NCBI RefSeq assembly: GCF_004796535.1
Contig: NZ_SPHY01000015.1
Location: 1 to 64,000, forward strand
Reading direction: 5' to 3'
DNA length: 64,000 nucleotides
Source: Sphingomonas flavalba
GTDB lineage: Bacteria > Pseudomonadota > Alphaproteobacteria > Sphingomonadales > Sphingomonadaceae
The position numbers were made by a program, and so were the translations under genes. Under the pieces are notes generated by a model. The model was not told where the DNA came from, did no database searches, and worked only from the letters and a program-made list of their open reading frames with translations. Of this stretch, positions 8,376-20,378 are shown piece after piece (position 1 is the first letter of the stretch; each line of letters begins with the position of its first letter).

Positions 8376-8589
8376 GACAAAACCCCCTTTCGGGGAAAAC
8401 CGGAAAGCTCGCGGGGTGAAAGCCCGATCCGGGCGATCTGCGCTCCTTGTAGCGAAAGCACGGACTCGCAACGGCATCCTACCATGAATCGTCCTGGTAA
8501 CCGGCGTTTATTCGGCGCCGACGCATATTTCAGGTCAATAAGCCGCTTTGAGATAGAGCATCGACAGCAGTCGATCAGGTCGCGGATGG

Positions 8590-9861
8590 TCAGCGCGAGG
8601 GATAATTTTCGTATTCAAAATGGCCCGCCGTGTCGCCATGACGACCGCGAAGCCGATCAGCATATGCCATCAATGGCGTGGACAGGACGCCGTGGATTAT
8701 GATCGATGCCAGAATCGCCATCCCTGCGATTGCCCAGAGTTGTCCTCGTTCGGTAAATTCACCGCGCCCCAGCGCGTAAAGCAGATAGTAGATGGTGCCG
8801 ATCCCGCGGATGCCGAAGATAGCTATCAGACGCTTGGACGTTCGGGGCGCCGACGATCCGATGAACCCGATCCAGCAAGCGACCGGGCGAAAGAGCAGGA
8901 TAAGGGCGAGAGCAAGCACGCCGCCTTGCCAGGTCAGCGAAGCGAGCAAGCCATGGCCAAGCGCCCATCCGAACAGGACCAGCACGAGCATCACCAGCAC
9001 GCGTTCGACCTGGTTGGTCAATTCGGCCATCTTGGCGTGGAACTCGTCCTCGGGCCGGGCCGAGCGGATCGCCAATGCGGCGACGAACACGGCGATGAAG
9101 CCGTTGCCATGAAGCAACACGGCTGCGGCATAGGTCAGCAACGTCGCACCGACCGCCACAAGTCCGTCCCCGGTATCGGATAGCTTCATGTGGATCGGCT
9201 GGAACATCGCAAAGCCCATGAGACGTCCAAGTGCGAAACCGAGCCCGATCCCGATCAGCATTTCGCGGATCAAGTCGATCGCCAGCCAATGCTCCCATGT
9301 CGCCGTCCCCGCTTGAAGAGCGAGAGCGAGCAGAACGAAAGGAAAGGCGAAGCCGTCGTTCATGCCGGCCTCCGACGTCAAGCCGAAGCGCGTCTCGCCG
9401 TCGTCGCCTTTGCCGGGCGCGCCGGTTTGAACATCGCCGGCGAGAACCGGATCAGTCGGGGCGAGGACCGCGGCCAGGAGCAATGCTGCCGGTGCGCCAA
9501 AGCCCAGTCCCCAATGCGCCGCGGCGAAGACCGCCATCATGGTGATCGGCATTGCCACGAGGAGAAGACGCCAGGACGTGCCCCACGCTCGCCAGCCGAA
9601 CTTGCGATCGATCCGGAGACCTGCACCCATCAGCGCCAACAGCATTACGATCTCGCTGATCGTCTCGGCGGCAGGCGTCGCCGCCGGGTCGGCTGCTGAA
9701 GCGACGCTGAGAATAGACGTGAACGAGGAAGCGTAGCCGATCGCCACGCACATGATCGGCAGCGACAGCGGCACGCGCCTGAGCAGCATCGGCAGCCATG
9801 AAATCAGCAAGATGAGGCCGCCGCCGATCAGGAGCGCGAAGAGGTGGTCATTGTGTTCCAT
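8590..9861 (-). CDS. Na+/H+ or K+/H+ antiporter (CPA family)
   Basis: The 423-residue inner-membrane protein has about 12 hydrophobic segments. It contains the CPA antiporter core: LMGAGLRIDRKFGWRAWGT, then LLAAVLAPTDPVLAGDVQ (the APTDPVLA motif), then LTSEAGMNDGFAFPFVLLAL with the Asp typical of the ion site. The later FGIRGIGTIYYLLYAL is also typical. It probably exchanges a monovalent cation for protons in pH or osmotic homeostasis. The ATG at 9861 precedes the first membrane helix; the 75 upstream residues are not protein-like. It stands alone on its strand, divergent from the zinc-finger gene. Confidence 0.88.
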   Translation of the reverse strand: MEHNDHLFALLIGGGLILLISWLPMLLRRVPLSLPIMCVAIGYASSFTSILSVASAADPAATPAAETISEIVMLLALMGAGLRIDRKFGWRAWGTSWRLLLVAMPITMMAVFAAAHWGLGFGAPAALLLAAVLAPTDPVLAGDVQTGAPGKGDDGETRFGLTSEAGMNDGFAFPFVLLALALQAGTATWEHWLAIDLIREMLIGIGLGFALGRLMGFAMFQPIHMKLSDTGDGLVAVGATLLTYAAAVLLHGNGFIAVFVAALAIRSARPEDEFHAKMAELTNQVERVLVMLVLVLFGWALGHGLLASLTWQGGVLALALILLFRPVACWIGFIGSSAPRTSKRLIAIFGIRGIGTIYYLLYALGRGEFTERGQLWAIAGMAILASIIIHGVLSTPLMAYADRLRGRHGDTAGHFEYENYPSR

Positions 9862-10044
9862 CGCATCCCTTCGCAAAAATCCCCATCGGCTATGCCCGCA
9901 ATACTGGCCGCGGGGTGATAACGCCTCAGGATGCAATTTGTCCGATCGCGCCCTTCTCCGAAGACCCGGCCGTCGAGCGGTTGGCGGGAGCATGGAAAAT
10001 GGCTCGCGATTTCCTATGTCGGATGCATTGAAAGGAGTGGCCCG

Positions 10045-10308
10045 ATGGCAAATGGATGGGCGCCTGACGGTGCTGTTCAGGACCAAATCGATGATACGGT
10101 AGCCGACGCTGTGAAGCGAGCGCGGGTGATGATGCCTGCCGGCGAAAGCGCCGATTATTGCGAAGACTGCGGAGAGCCGATTCCCCAGGCGCGCCGCGAC
10201 GCGCTGCCTGGCACGCGGACCTGTATTTCCTGCCAGTCGGCCCGCGATGCCAGAATCCGCAGCGTGGGGATCAACCGGCGCGGCAGCAAGGACAGTCAGC
10301 TTCGCTAG
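10045..10308 (+). CDS. TraR/DksA-type C4 zinc-finger protein
   Basis: The 87-residue protein carries a C4 zinc finger in YCEDCGEPIPQARRDALPG followed by TRTCISCQSARD, as in TraR/YbiI-type small DksA relatives. The coiled-coil tip of full-length DksA is missing. Small members can bind the RNA polymerase secondary channel, but that role is inference here. The start at 10045 has AAAGGAG 8-14 bases upstream. It is convergent with hsp20 and shares the hairpin between them. Confidence 0.82.
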   Translation: MANGWAPDGAVQDQIDDTVADAVKRARVMMPAGESADYCEDCGEPIPQARRDALPGTRTCISCQSARDARIRSVGINRRGSKDSQLR

Positions 10309-10382
10309 GATGGGTAGGTCGCGGCCAAAAGCTTAGGGGGCGACTCCCAGGTCCAGGGAACGAGATCAGGAATCGCCATGAT

Positions 10383-10418
10383 GGTCTCACCTCCTTCCGG
10401 GCTGGAATAGGTGAGACC
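10383..10418. terminator. Hairpin between convergent genes (probable bidirectional terminator)
   Basis: A perfect 10-base inverted repeat, GGTCTCACCT and AGGTGAGACC, is separated by 16 bases. It lies between the zinc-finger gene (ends 10308) and hsp20 (ends 10470 on the other strand). There is no T run on either side, so it may act with Rho or simply protect the 3' ends. Confidence 0.5.
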
Positions 10419-10469
10419 TGCCGGCCCGTCCGATGAGGGCGGAACCGGCAAGTCGTTGAGATCGCGCAA

Positions 10470-10949
10470 TCAGGCGGCTTCGAGCGCCGGATCGTTGCGC
10501 GGTTCGATCCGCTCGGGTGCGGAGGTGCCGCTTCCGATCGCGATCTTGCGGGGCTTCATCGCCTCGGGGACGACGCGCCTCAACTCGATCGACAGCAGGC
10601 CGTTGTCGAAGCCCGCTGCGTCGACCTCGATGAAGTCGGCAAGCTGGAAACGCCGCTCGAAGTCGCGCGTGGCGATGCCGCGGTGCAGATATTCGCGCTG
10701 ACCGTCCTCCTCGGCGCGCTTGCCGGTAACGGTGAGCTGGTTCTGCTGCGCGACCACCTCGATCTCGTCGGGGCGGAAACCCGCGACCGCGAGCGTGATA
10801 CGATAGCTGTCGTCACTGTCCTTCACGATGTCGAAGGGCGGATAGCCATCGGATGCGTCGCCGCGCATGCCGGTTTCGAGCAGATCGAAAAGACGGTCGA
10901 AGCCGACCGTCGAACGCCGATAGGGCGTAAAGTCGAAGTTGCTTCTCAT
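10470..10949 (-). CDS. Small heat-shock protein, Hsp20 / alpha-crystallin family
   Basis: The 159-residue ATP-independent chaperone binds unfolding proteins. The alpha-crystallin domain runs from about residue 38 to 135: YPPFDIVKDSDDSYRITLAV, AGFRPDEIEVVAQQNQLTVT, GKRAEEDGQREYLHRGIATR and the GLLSIEL strand. The C-terminal RKIAIG motif is the I-X-I/V oligomerisation element. The N-terminus MRSNFDFTPYRRSTVGFDRLF matches the IbpA-like class. The start at 10949 follows AAGGAGG. Upstream lie an RpoH-like promoter and a ROSE-like thermometer, so both transcription and translation are probably heat controlled. Confidence 0.95.
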   Translation of the reverse strand: MRSNFDFTPYRRSTVGFDRLFDLLETGMRGDASDGYPPFDIVKDSDDSYRITLAVAGFRPDEIEVVAQQNQLTVTGKRAEEDGQREYLHRGIATRDFERRFQLADFIEVDAAGFDNGLLSIELRRVVPEAMKPRKIAIGSGTSAPERIEPRNDPALEAA

Positions 10950-11051
10950 CTCCAAATCCTCCTTTGCGAAGCAATTCAGGCATGAGATACGCCGGTGACA
11001 AAAGAGCCGACGCTCTCCATGTCCAACCGGACCCGAACATGGCGTCCGGCA
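10950..11051 (-). promoter_or_regulatory. ROSE-like RNA thermometer in the hsp20 5' UTR
   Basis: The ~100-base leader can fold into successive hairpins: CCGGAC/GTCCGG, then AGAGC/GCTCT, then a last one masking the Shine-Dalgarno sequence. In the last hairpin UUGCU pairs with AGGAG across the loop UCGCAA (U-A, C-G, G-G, U-A, U-G). This is the U(U/C)GCU-SD pairing with a G-G mismatch known from rhizobial ROSE elements. A lower stem CUGAA/UUUGG extends it past a GA bulge. Position, length and gene type all match the ROSE family. Confidence 0.7.
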
Positions 11052-11057
11052 TAAAAA

Positions 11058-11085
11058 AGCTAGGAAGCGCGATTCCGGTTTCAAG
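11058..11085 (-). promoter_or_regulatory. RpoH (sigma-32) type promoter of hsp20
   Basis: On the minus strand the -35 element CTTGAAA (11079-11085) and a -10 element CCTAGCT (11058-11064) are 14 bases apart. They resemble the alphaproteobacterial heat-shock promoter (CTTGAA, then CYTATNT). A start near 11050 would give the ~100-base leader described for the thermometer. Confidence 0.6.
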
Positions 11086-11140
11086 AGGTTTCGTGAAGGG
11101 GCCAAAAAGGCGGAGCCGATTCCACGGCTCCGCCCGGCCG

Positions 11141-11326
11141 TCAGGCGACCTGATTCTCGCCGAAATCGCGGTACCAGGCCGCGATCTGGTCCTTGATCGC
11201 GAGCTTGAGCTTCTTGAGCCGCGCGATCGCGACCTCGTCGGGTCGCGGCCCGCGTGCCGCAAGCTCGATCTCGTTTTCGAGACGGGCATGCTCGCGCTTG
11301 AGATAGTCAAGGTGCTTATCGGACAT
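11141..11326 (-). CDS. DUF465 (YdcH-like) small protein
   Basis: The 61-residue protein starts MSDKHLDYLKREHARLENEI and continues with a charged helix, RPDEVAIARLKKLKLAIKDQ, the pattern of DUF465/YdcH coiled-coil hairpins. Its function is unknown. Three ATGs stand in tandem; the third (11326) has GGAG six bases upstream and gives the family's usual N-terminus. It is downstream of and codirectional with the cupin pseudogene. Confidence 0.82.
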   Translation of the reverse strand: MSDKHLDYLKREHARLENEIELAARGPRPDEVAIARLKKLKLAIKDQIAAWYRDFGENQVA

Positions 11327-11402
11327 CATCATCTCCGTGCCAAAGTTGAGGATGTTCACGCCCCAAGGGCGCAATACCAAGATGGTCCTCGATCGCGAAT
11401 TT

Positions 11403-11943
11403 TCAACTCGCTACTGCACGCAGATCATACGGGTGATCACGGTGCCATAGATCGCGGAGCGGCCCTGATTTTCCAGCGACCGGATATTGCTCAGGCACGG
11501 GAAGCTCATGCATTCGCCGGCGCATTTCATCGGGCGGCGCCGCGCGACAGATGTCCCAATCCTGTTCTTGCGGGTGAGCGCCGACAACGAGGAAATCGCT
11601 GCTGACCGCCAGCCGGCGATGGTCGGTGCCGACCGGCAGCACCAGAGCATCGACGGCGCCGACTTCAAGCTCGCGACCGCCGGGGCCGCCGAGCAACAGC
11701 GTGCCGTAGCCTGTCGCCACGCCAAGTGCTTCGTGCGCGGTCGAGTGATAATAGTGATAATCCTAGATCGTATCGCGCCATTGGGGCAGCTATCCATGAT
11801 CGCCGAACAACTCCTCGACGCGCTCTGCAGCTTTCTTGCCCTCGGCTTTGACCGCGTCGCGATAGAGCAGGATCGGGAGCCGCTCGTTGTTCCGCACCCA
11901 GTCATTTTCGTGCAGGACGAACTGTTCGGCGCTCCTGAAAGGA
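11403..11943 (-). pseudogene. YjlB-type cupin, inactivated by two in-frame stops
   Basis: One frame reads FVLHENDWVRNNERLPILLY, then RDAVKAEGKKAAERVEELFG, DHG-stop-LPQWRDTI-stop, then DYHYYHSTAHEALGVATGYG and on to 11403. The two stops (TAG at 11790-11792 and 11763-11765 on the minus strand) interrupt an otherwise continuous YjlB-like cupin with its HYHSTAHE metal-binding motif. The upstream end has no start codon in frame and the promoter is not seen. It is the relic of a small cupin of unknown function. Confidence 0.7.
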
Positions 11944-12037
11944 GACTAATCGGATCGTCCAACAAAGTGGGCTTCGGAACGACGGCGAGGTCTCATGATT
12001 TGACGGCAGACGTGATCAACCGGAAGGAGAACTCACG

Positions 12038-12713
12038 ATGCCGACGCCCCGAGCAGACCAAAAACCCTCGACGGCCCTGATAGTAGGTGCGTCGCGCGGC
12101 CTTGGATACGCCCTTGCGGCAGAGTTCGTCAAAAGGGGATGGCACGTAATCGGCACTGTTCGCTCTGAAGCGCGAACCGGGTTGCACGAACTGGCCGAGG
12201 ATCCATCCGGTCTGGTCGACATGGAGATGCTCGACATCACAGATCGACGTTCTGTTCGTCAATGCCGGCACCACTGCCGAGGACGCGAATGGTCTCCAGC
12301 GCATCGGGGGCGTGTCGCTGGACGAATTCGTTCGCGTCATGGTCACCAATGCGCTGAGTCCGATGCGCGTTATCGAAACTCTACAGGACCTCGTGCCGGA
12401 AGATGGTCTCATCGGTGCGATGTCGTCCGGCCAGGGCAGTATTAGCAACAATGAAAAGAGAACGCGGGAACTCTACCGCGGCAGCAAGGCGGCACTAAAT
12501 ATGTTCATGCGCAGCTTTGCTGCGCGTGAGCGAGAGACATCGCGCGCGATGCTCCTGCTGGCACCTGGATGGATACGCACCGATCTCGGCGGTCCGGAAG
12601 CTCCCTTCACCCTCGAGCAATCCGCTCCGCGACTGGTCGATATTCTGCTCTCGAAACGCGGAAAAGCAGGGCTGGAATGTCTCGATCGAGACGGCCTGGT
12701 CGCGCCGTGGTGA
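12038..12713 (+). pseudogene. Short-chain dehydrogenase (SDR) with internal deletion
   Basis: The start is normal: GGAAGGAG, then ATG 12038, then the Rossmann motif ALIVGASRGLGYALAAEFVK and MLDITD. At about 12240 the frame breaks. DITDRR runs out of frame while QIDVLFVNAGTTAEDANGLQ continues in the next frame, followed by MVTNALSPMRVIETL, the YRGSKAALNMFMRSFA active-site segment and a normal C-terminus. A deletion of roughly 15-25 codons that is not a multiple of three fits this. The protein is therefore not made in full. Substrate unknown. Confidence 0.75.
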
Positions 12714-12905
12714 AACCGGTCGCGGCCAATCGTCCGATTACGGAGATCGCGAGGGCTGTCGTTACGTCTGGATTTGAAGCCGCATGCTTGGTGGTCGAAG
12801 CCATCGGACTCTGTTCGGCTTGCCGTAGCGCGGGATCCATCATGGACTCGCATTCCTATTGAAAGGCGGGACATTCTCCGCAGCCCGCCGCGCGTCGTGG
12901 CCGTC

Positions 12906-16165
<3,260 letters not shown>

Positions 16166-16166
<1 letters not shown>

Positions 16167-17980
16167 CAGCCGAACAGCCCGTGCATATACCAGGAGAGAT
16201 CGCCGGTCGGCGCATCGACGCCATCGCCGCGGCGGAACAGCCAGAAGCGTTCGCCGCCCTCGGCCTCGACGCGGAAATAATCGCGCACCGCCCACATCTC
16301 GCGTGACGTTCGCCACCATTCGCCGTGGATGCGCTCGGGGCCGTCGCCGGCGACGATGCGATAGGGCTTGCCGCGCCAGACGAACCGACGCGGCGGATGG
16401 TCGGGGAGCAGTGCGACCACCTGTCCCAGCAGTTCGGGACGGGCGAGCAGCCGCACAGGTCGTTTCCAGCGCGGCCAGCCCGTGGGAGTCGCGAGCGCGG
16501 GCGCGCGGCACGCCGCTCGCTCGGGAACATCGCTTTCGCGAGGGGTCATGCGGAACAGCGCCTTTTCGCCGACGCGGCCCGCGAGCTGGTCGACCAGCGG
16601 CGCGATATCGGGCGCGCGGTCATGGTCGGCGAGATCGGCACAGAGCTCAATCGGGTGCAGTTCCTCGACGCGCGGGGCAGCGAGCGCCATCGCCTCGATG
16701 CCGAGACCGGGTTCGATCGTCTCGACTCGCATCGCCGCCAGTCGTTTTAAATGCTTCGCGTCACGGGTGGCGCGCGCTGTGCCGAAGGCGATGCGCTGCT
16801 CGCCGCCGTCGACGCGCAGGCACGTCAGCGCCGCGGCGCGCAGTCCGAGGCCGCGCGTTTGGAGAAGCGTCACCATATCGTCGATAAGATCGCCGATGAC
16901 CTGGGTAATCGCCTCGGCGGTGCCGATCGGCTCAAGCAGGCGCCGTTCGACACGCGGCATCTCGAAGGGGACCACGGGAACGATCGGCTCGGCGACAACG
17001 CCGCGGGCCTGGTCGAGCCGCGTCACCGTCGAAAGTCCGAGCCGCTTCGCCAGCGGGCCGCGCGGCATTGGATAAAGATCGCCGATGCGTTCGAGCCCGA
17101 AGCGCGAGGCTGCCGCAAGCGCGTTCGGCGCGAGCCGCAGTGCGGCTAGCGGCAGATGCGCGATGGCTTCGGTATCGGCGCCGGGCGGGAGGATGGTGAT
17201 CGCCGCGCTGCCATAGCGCGCCAGCGCGTGCGCGGCGCCGGGCGTGCCGGCGATCGCGATCGTCGCGGTGAAGCCGATGCGCCCGAGGAAGCGCAGCAGG
17301 CGGCGGCAGAAGCGTTCCTCACCGCCGAACAGGTGCGTCGTGCCGCTGAGGTCGAGCCGCAGCCCGTCGGGCTCCGCGACGCTGGCGATCGGCGTCCAAT
17401 GGCAGACCGCGTGGAGAGCGAGCCGGGCGAGCAGCGCGCGATCGCTTGCCGGATCGGCATCGCGCACGTCGAGATCGGGAACGAGCGCGCGGGCGTGCGC
17501 CGCGGCCATGCCGGGGCGAAGCCCGAGGTCGAGCGCCACGGGGCATGCGGCCGTGACGACATCCTTCTGGCCGACACGCTCGATCAGGATCATTGGTCGC
17601 ATGATTGCCGGGAACGAGGGCGGCCAAGCGAGCGCGGCGCCGGCCATCCCTTCGTCGGGCGGCATTGCGCGAAAGGGATGATCGGCCGCTTCGCTACGGC
17701 GGCTTCGTTCGTGCGATGCGGGGCGCTGGTGCGCCGGTAATGCGTCGATCTCGGCCTGCGTCGGTTTCGCCGGCAGCGCGCCGTCGCGCGCCCAGCGCGC
17801 GCCGGGACGCCAGCCACCGCCCTTCGGCACCGAACAGGCGCCGGGGTTGTCGTCGACGGCCGCGGGAAGCCGCGGTTCGAGCGGAACGGCGCCGCGCTCA
17901 GGCGGCCTGGTGGAGCGCTCGGGCCGGCGCAGCCGTTCTATCGCGAACTGCGGCAGGTAGAGCGAGGCGACCCGTGTCAT
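16166..17980 (-). CDS. imuB: ImuB, Y-family polymerase-like mutagenesis protein
   Basis: The 604-residue inactive Y-family relative bridges the beta clamp, ImuA and DnaE2. It starts [20 protein letters not shown] proline- and arginine-rich insert of about 120 residues (roughly 25-145) follows before the core [20 protein letters not shown]. Then come [35 protein letters not shown] and the little-finger region. The insert makes it longer than ImuB proteins I know. The C-terminus has [17 protein letters not shown]. Its start lies 83 bases inside imuA, a deep overlap. It is cotranscribed with dnaE2. Confidence 0.93.
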
Positions 17981-18674
17981 CACACGCTTCAACTTCGAGA
18001 GAAAAGGGAGGGCCGTTCCGCTGGCGGACCAGTTCGACGGACCAGCGTTCGCGGCCGACCCCGGCATAAGGAAGACGCTCCGACGCCACGCAGCCGATCC
18101 GCCAGCGGGTCATGGCGGCCGAGGTCTGGTCGAGCGGACAGCGATCGCGCGCGCGGTGGCGGCGATAGAGCAGCATCGGCGTTTTGCCGTCCGAGGCCGC
18201 GAGCTGGAGGCGGCGTGTTGCCGTCTGGCCGGCTGCCTTCACCTCGGCGATGACGCAGGCGAGCGATCCATCGCGCAAACCATCCTCTGCGATCGCCAGC
18301 ACATCGGCATCCTTGCGGCCCTGTGCATAGAGGATCGTGTCGGGGCCAAGCCCGACCTGCTCGAGACCCGGCGCATAGAGGTCGAACCGGGTGAGAGCCC
18401 AAAGTACCGTGAATCCAGGCCGCGCCGCGAACCGAGCCGCAACGCCCGCTGCAAACAGTGTCGCCGCCGCGTCGTCGTTCAGGGTGGACGACGCGGCGGC
18501 GATTTCGTGGAGGCCGGCACCATCCAGCCCATGATCGGCAAGCCGGCTATCGATGGCCTCGATCCCGAACGCAAGCGCCGGTCCGCGCGCCGCCTGCGCA
18601 GCCGCGAGCTGCGTGCGAAGCACGGCGAGCTGTTCGGCGCGTGGCCGATCGGAAAGGGCGTATTCTGCGGGCAT
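17898..18674 (-). CDS. imuA: ImuA, RecA-like SOS mutagenesis protein
   Basis: The 258-residue protein is the first gene of the imuA-imuB-dnaE2 cassette. It has the RecA/SulA-like fold of ImuA: LAFGIEAIDSRLADHGLDGA, GLHEIAAASSTLNDD, VLWALTRFDLYAPGLEQVGL and VIAEVKAAGQTATRRLQLAA. The Walker motif is degenerate, as is usual for ImuA. The ATG at 18674 is 24 bases from a perfect GTTC-N7-GTTC LexA box. The C-terminal 28 codons overlap imuB. Confidence 0.92.
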   Translation of the reverse strand: MPAEYALSDRPRAEQLAVLRTQLAAAQAARGPALAFGIEAIDSRLADHGLDGAGLHEIAAASSTLNDDAAATLFAAGVAARFAARPGFTVLWALTRFDLYAPGLEQVGLGPDTILYAQGRKDADVLAIAEDGLRDGSLACVIAEVKAAGQTATRRLQLAASDGKTPMLLYRRHRARDRCPLDQTSAAMTRWRIGCVASERLPYAGVGRERWSVELVRQRNGPPFSLEVEACDDTGRLALPAAVRDRTAAPARALHQAA

Positions 18675-18697
18675 CGGTCAACAACATCGACTCATTT

Positions 18698-18712
18698 GTT
18701 CCTATTATGTTC
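18698..18712. promoter_or_regulatory. LexA (SOS) box of the imuA operon
   Basis: GTTC-CTATTAT-GTTC matches the alphaproteobacterial LexA consensus GTTC-N7-GTTC exactly. It stands just upstream of imuA, between it and the DUF1810 gene. The same sequence recurs at 19825-19839. Confidence 0.9.
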
Positions 18713-18731
18713 CATTGAGTCTTCGTTCCCG

Positions 18732-19187
18732 TCAAGCGGATTGACCGTCGCCAGCGGCAGCGGACGGCGCTAGTCCCAGAAGCCGTAGCGTCATCTCATC
18801 GCGCTTTCCGCCGAACCAGCGGTCGAGCGCTGCCGCGACGAGCGAATCGGGCCGCGCCGACTCGAAGAGTGTGAGCGAGGATCGCAGCTTCATCGCGTCG
18901 ACTTCGCCGAATACGGCGACCAGATCGCTGATCGTCAAATCCTGCAAGGCGGCGACGCATTCGCGGTAGCGGACCCCAAGCACGGGATGATCGAGATAGG
19001 CGCGCGCTTCCTCGATCGACCGGATCGCGAAGTGCCGCGCCGTCGAACTGCGGCAGAGGCCGGCAAGCTGCGGGAAGACGAACCACATCCAATGCGTGCG
19101 CTTGGCGCCGCGGCGGATCTCGGCGAGCGCGGTCGCATAGACGAGCGTCTGCGCCTCCACGAAGCGGTCGAGCGATTCCGCGGTCAC
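18732..19187 (-). CDS. DUF1810 family protein
   Basis: The 151-residue soluble protein has the DUF1810 signature THWMWFVFPQLAGLCRSSTA, then FAIRSIEEARAYLDHPVLG, YRECVAALQDL and the ending WFGGKRDEMTLRLLGL. Its biochemical function is unknown. Its ATG overlaps the SRAP stop by four bases (ATGA), so it is the second gene of an SRAP-DUF1810 operon. It is therefore expected to respond to DNA damage through the LexA box at 19825. That link is inferred from position. Confidence 0.88.
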   Translation of the reverse strand: MTAESLDRFVEAQTLVYATALAEIRRGAKRTHWMWFVFPQLAGLCRSSTARHFAIRSIEEARAYLDHPVLGVRYRECVAALQDLTISDLVAVFGEVDAMKLRSSLTLFESARPDSLVAAALDRWFGGKRDEMTLRLLGLAPSAAAGDGQSA

Positions 19188-19792
19188 AGCAACGCACCTT
19201 GCGGCGGATAGACCTGGCTCGCGGTGAGGCTGCCCTTGGGAAGCACGCGCAACACGTCAGCGGCAGGCACGTCGGGATCGAGCCAATCGGCCCACTGATC
19301 GCGCATCAACGGAATGACCTGGCGCTTGTGGTAAGGCGCGATATCCTCACCGGGTTCGGTGGTCAGCATCGTGAAGGCTTCGCCGACGTCCGCGTGCGCA
19401 CGCCAGATGCCGGCGATGCAGAACCAGTCGTGATCCTTCAGCGTGAACAGCCACTTGGTCTTGCGCTTTTCGCCGGGCTGCGGGTCGGTGAACTCGTAAA
19501 GACCATCAGCAAGGATCAAACAGCGCGCCGATGGAAACTCGCGGCCTTCCGACCGAAAATTATAGACCGGCCGCCCATTCTGGCCCGGCCAGCTCCACCG
19601 CCGGTTGACCAACTCGCCGGCGCCACGCGCGCCCTCGACGCTGCGCACGATCGGCGCCACGTCGGTTATGTTGATATCCTCGCGCGCCGGCACGTTCGGC
19701 GTGCCCTCGGGCATGCTGATCCTGATCTTGAGGTCGTCGAAATCCTCGACGATCGAGGCGATGTCCACCTCCAGACGATAATCGTTGCACAC
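19184..19792 (-). CDS. SRAP (SOS response-associated peptidase, YedK/HMCES) family protein
   Basis: The 202-residue protein belongs to the SRAP family, which crosslinks abasic sites in single-stranded DNA through Cys2 after Met1 removal. The catalytic set is present: Cys2 in MCNDYRL, Asn78 in VYNFRSEGREF, Glu100 in CLILADGLYEF and His155 in YHKRQVIPLM. N-terminal MCN instead of the common MCG is a small variation. The LexA box at 19825-19839 is 33 bases upstream and is shared with the divergent SRAP-like gene. It forms an operon with DUF1810. Confidence 0.92.
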   Translation of the reverse strand: MCNDYRLEVDIASIVEDFDDLKIRISMPEGTPNVPAREDINITDVAPIVRSVEGARGAGELVNRRWSWPGQNGRPVYNFRSEGREFPSARCLILADGLYEFTDPQPGEKRKTKWLFTLKDHDWFCIAGIWRAHADVGEAFTMLTTEPGEDIAPYHKRQVIPLMRDQWADWLDPDVPAADVLRVLPKGSLTASQVYPPQGALL

Positions 19793-19824
19793 GCCCCTAT
19801 CCGCCTTCCTTGCGATTCATCTTC

Positions 19825-19839
19825 GTTCCTATTATGTTC
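19825..19839. promoter_or_regulatory. LexA (SOS) box shared by the divergent SRAP genes
   Basis: GTTC-CTATTAT-GTTC is identical to the box before imuA. It lies 33 bases from the SRAP start on the minus strand and only 7 bases from the SRAP-like ATG on the plus strand, so one LexA site should control both directions. Confidence 0.88.
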
Positions 19840-19845
19840 TAGACT

Positions 19846-20364
19846 ATGGACTCGCCAACCCCTTTCGATTCGGACGCGCCGCTCGGCACTCGCCGCGCCA
19901 TCATCCGGCGAAACCCCGACGATGCCAGCGAAATCGAGATGGTCGAGGCGGTCTGGGGTTCCAATCCGCGGTTCAGCGACGGCATTTCCTACCGGTTCGT
20001 GCGCTCGGAAGGGCAAGCGTTTTCGACGAACCGCTGCCTGATCCCGGCCTCCGAATTCCAGCTCAGCGCCGGCGACAAGCGCTACCGGGTCACGCTCGAC
20101 GGCGGCAATCACTTCTACCTCGCGGGTGTATGGGAGCCCGCGATCGGCGACTGGCCGCTGAGCTACCGGGTCGTCACCGTGGCAGCGAACCCCGAGGTCG
20201 CGCAGCATCAGGAACGCCACGGTGCGATCATCCATCGCCGGCAGGTCATGCAGCGGCTCGACCGCACCGTGCCCGCGATCGATCTCCTCGACACGCCGCC
20301 GGCGCGCACCTTCATCGTCGAGGAAATCGTCGATGCGCCGCGGCAGAGCGCACTCGCGCTCTGA
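19846..20364 (+). CDS. SRAP-like paralogue lacking the catalytic cysteine
   Basis: The 172-residue protein shares the SRAP core: NRCLIPASEFQL with Glu70, the strand HFYLAGVWEPAIGDWPLSY and the HGAIIHRRQVM segment with His130. It starts MDSPTPFDSDAPLG, with no cysteine near the N-terminus, so the DNA-protein crosslink chemistry of YedK/HMCES is not possible by the known route. The start cannot lie further upstream because the LexA box ends seven bases before this ATG. It is probably a structural or regulatory DNA-binding paralogue. It is transcribed away from the canonical SRAP gene and followed closely by a nuclease-like gene and alkB. Confidence 0.82.
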   Translation: MDSPTPFDSDAPLGTRRAIIRRNPDDASEIEMVEAVWGSNPRFSDGISYRFVRSEGQAFSTNRCLIPASEFQLSAGDKRYRVTLDGGNHFYLAGVWEPAIGDWPLSYRVVTVAANPEVAQHQERHGAIIHRRQVMQRLDRTVPAIDLLDTPPARTFIVEEIVDAPRQSALAL

Positions 20365-20378
20365 GATCGGAGCGCATT

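Noticed and set aside
8376-8520. EcfG-type promoter before the HisKA_2 kinase
   Set aside because: Only an AGGAC-N17-CGTT-like arrangement is present; the -35 match is too weak to list.
9931-10044. N-terminal extension of the DksA-like gene
   Set aside because: AAAGGAG and ATG 10045 give the family's normal N-terminus; the upstream 38 codons are not conserved in type.
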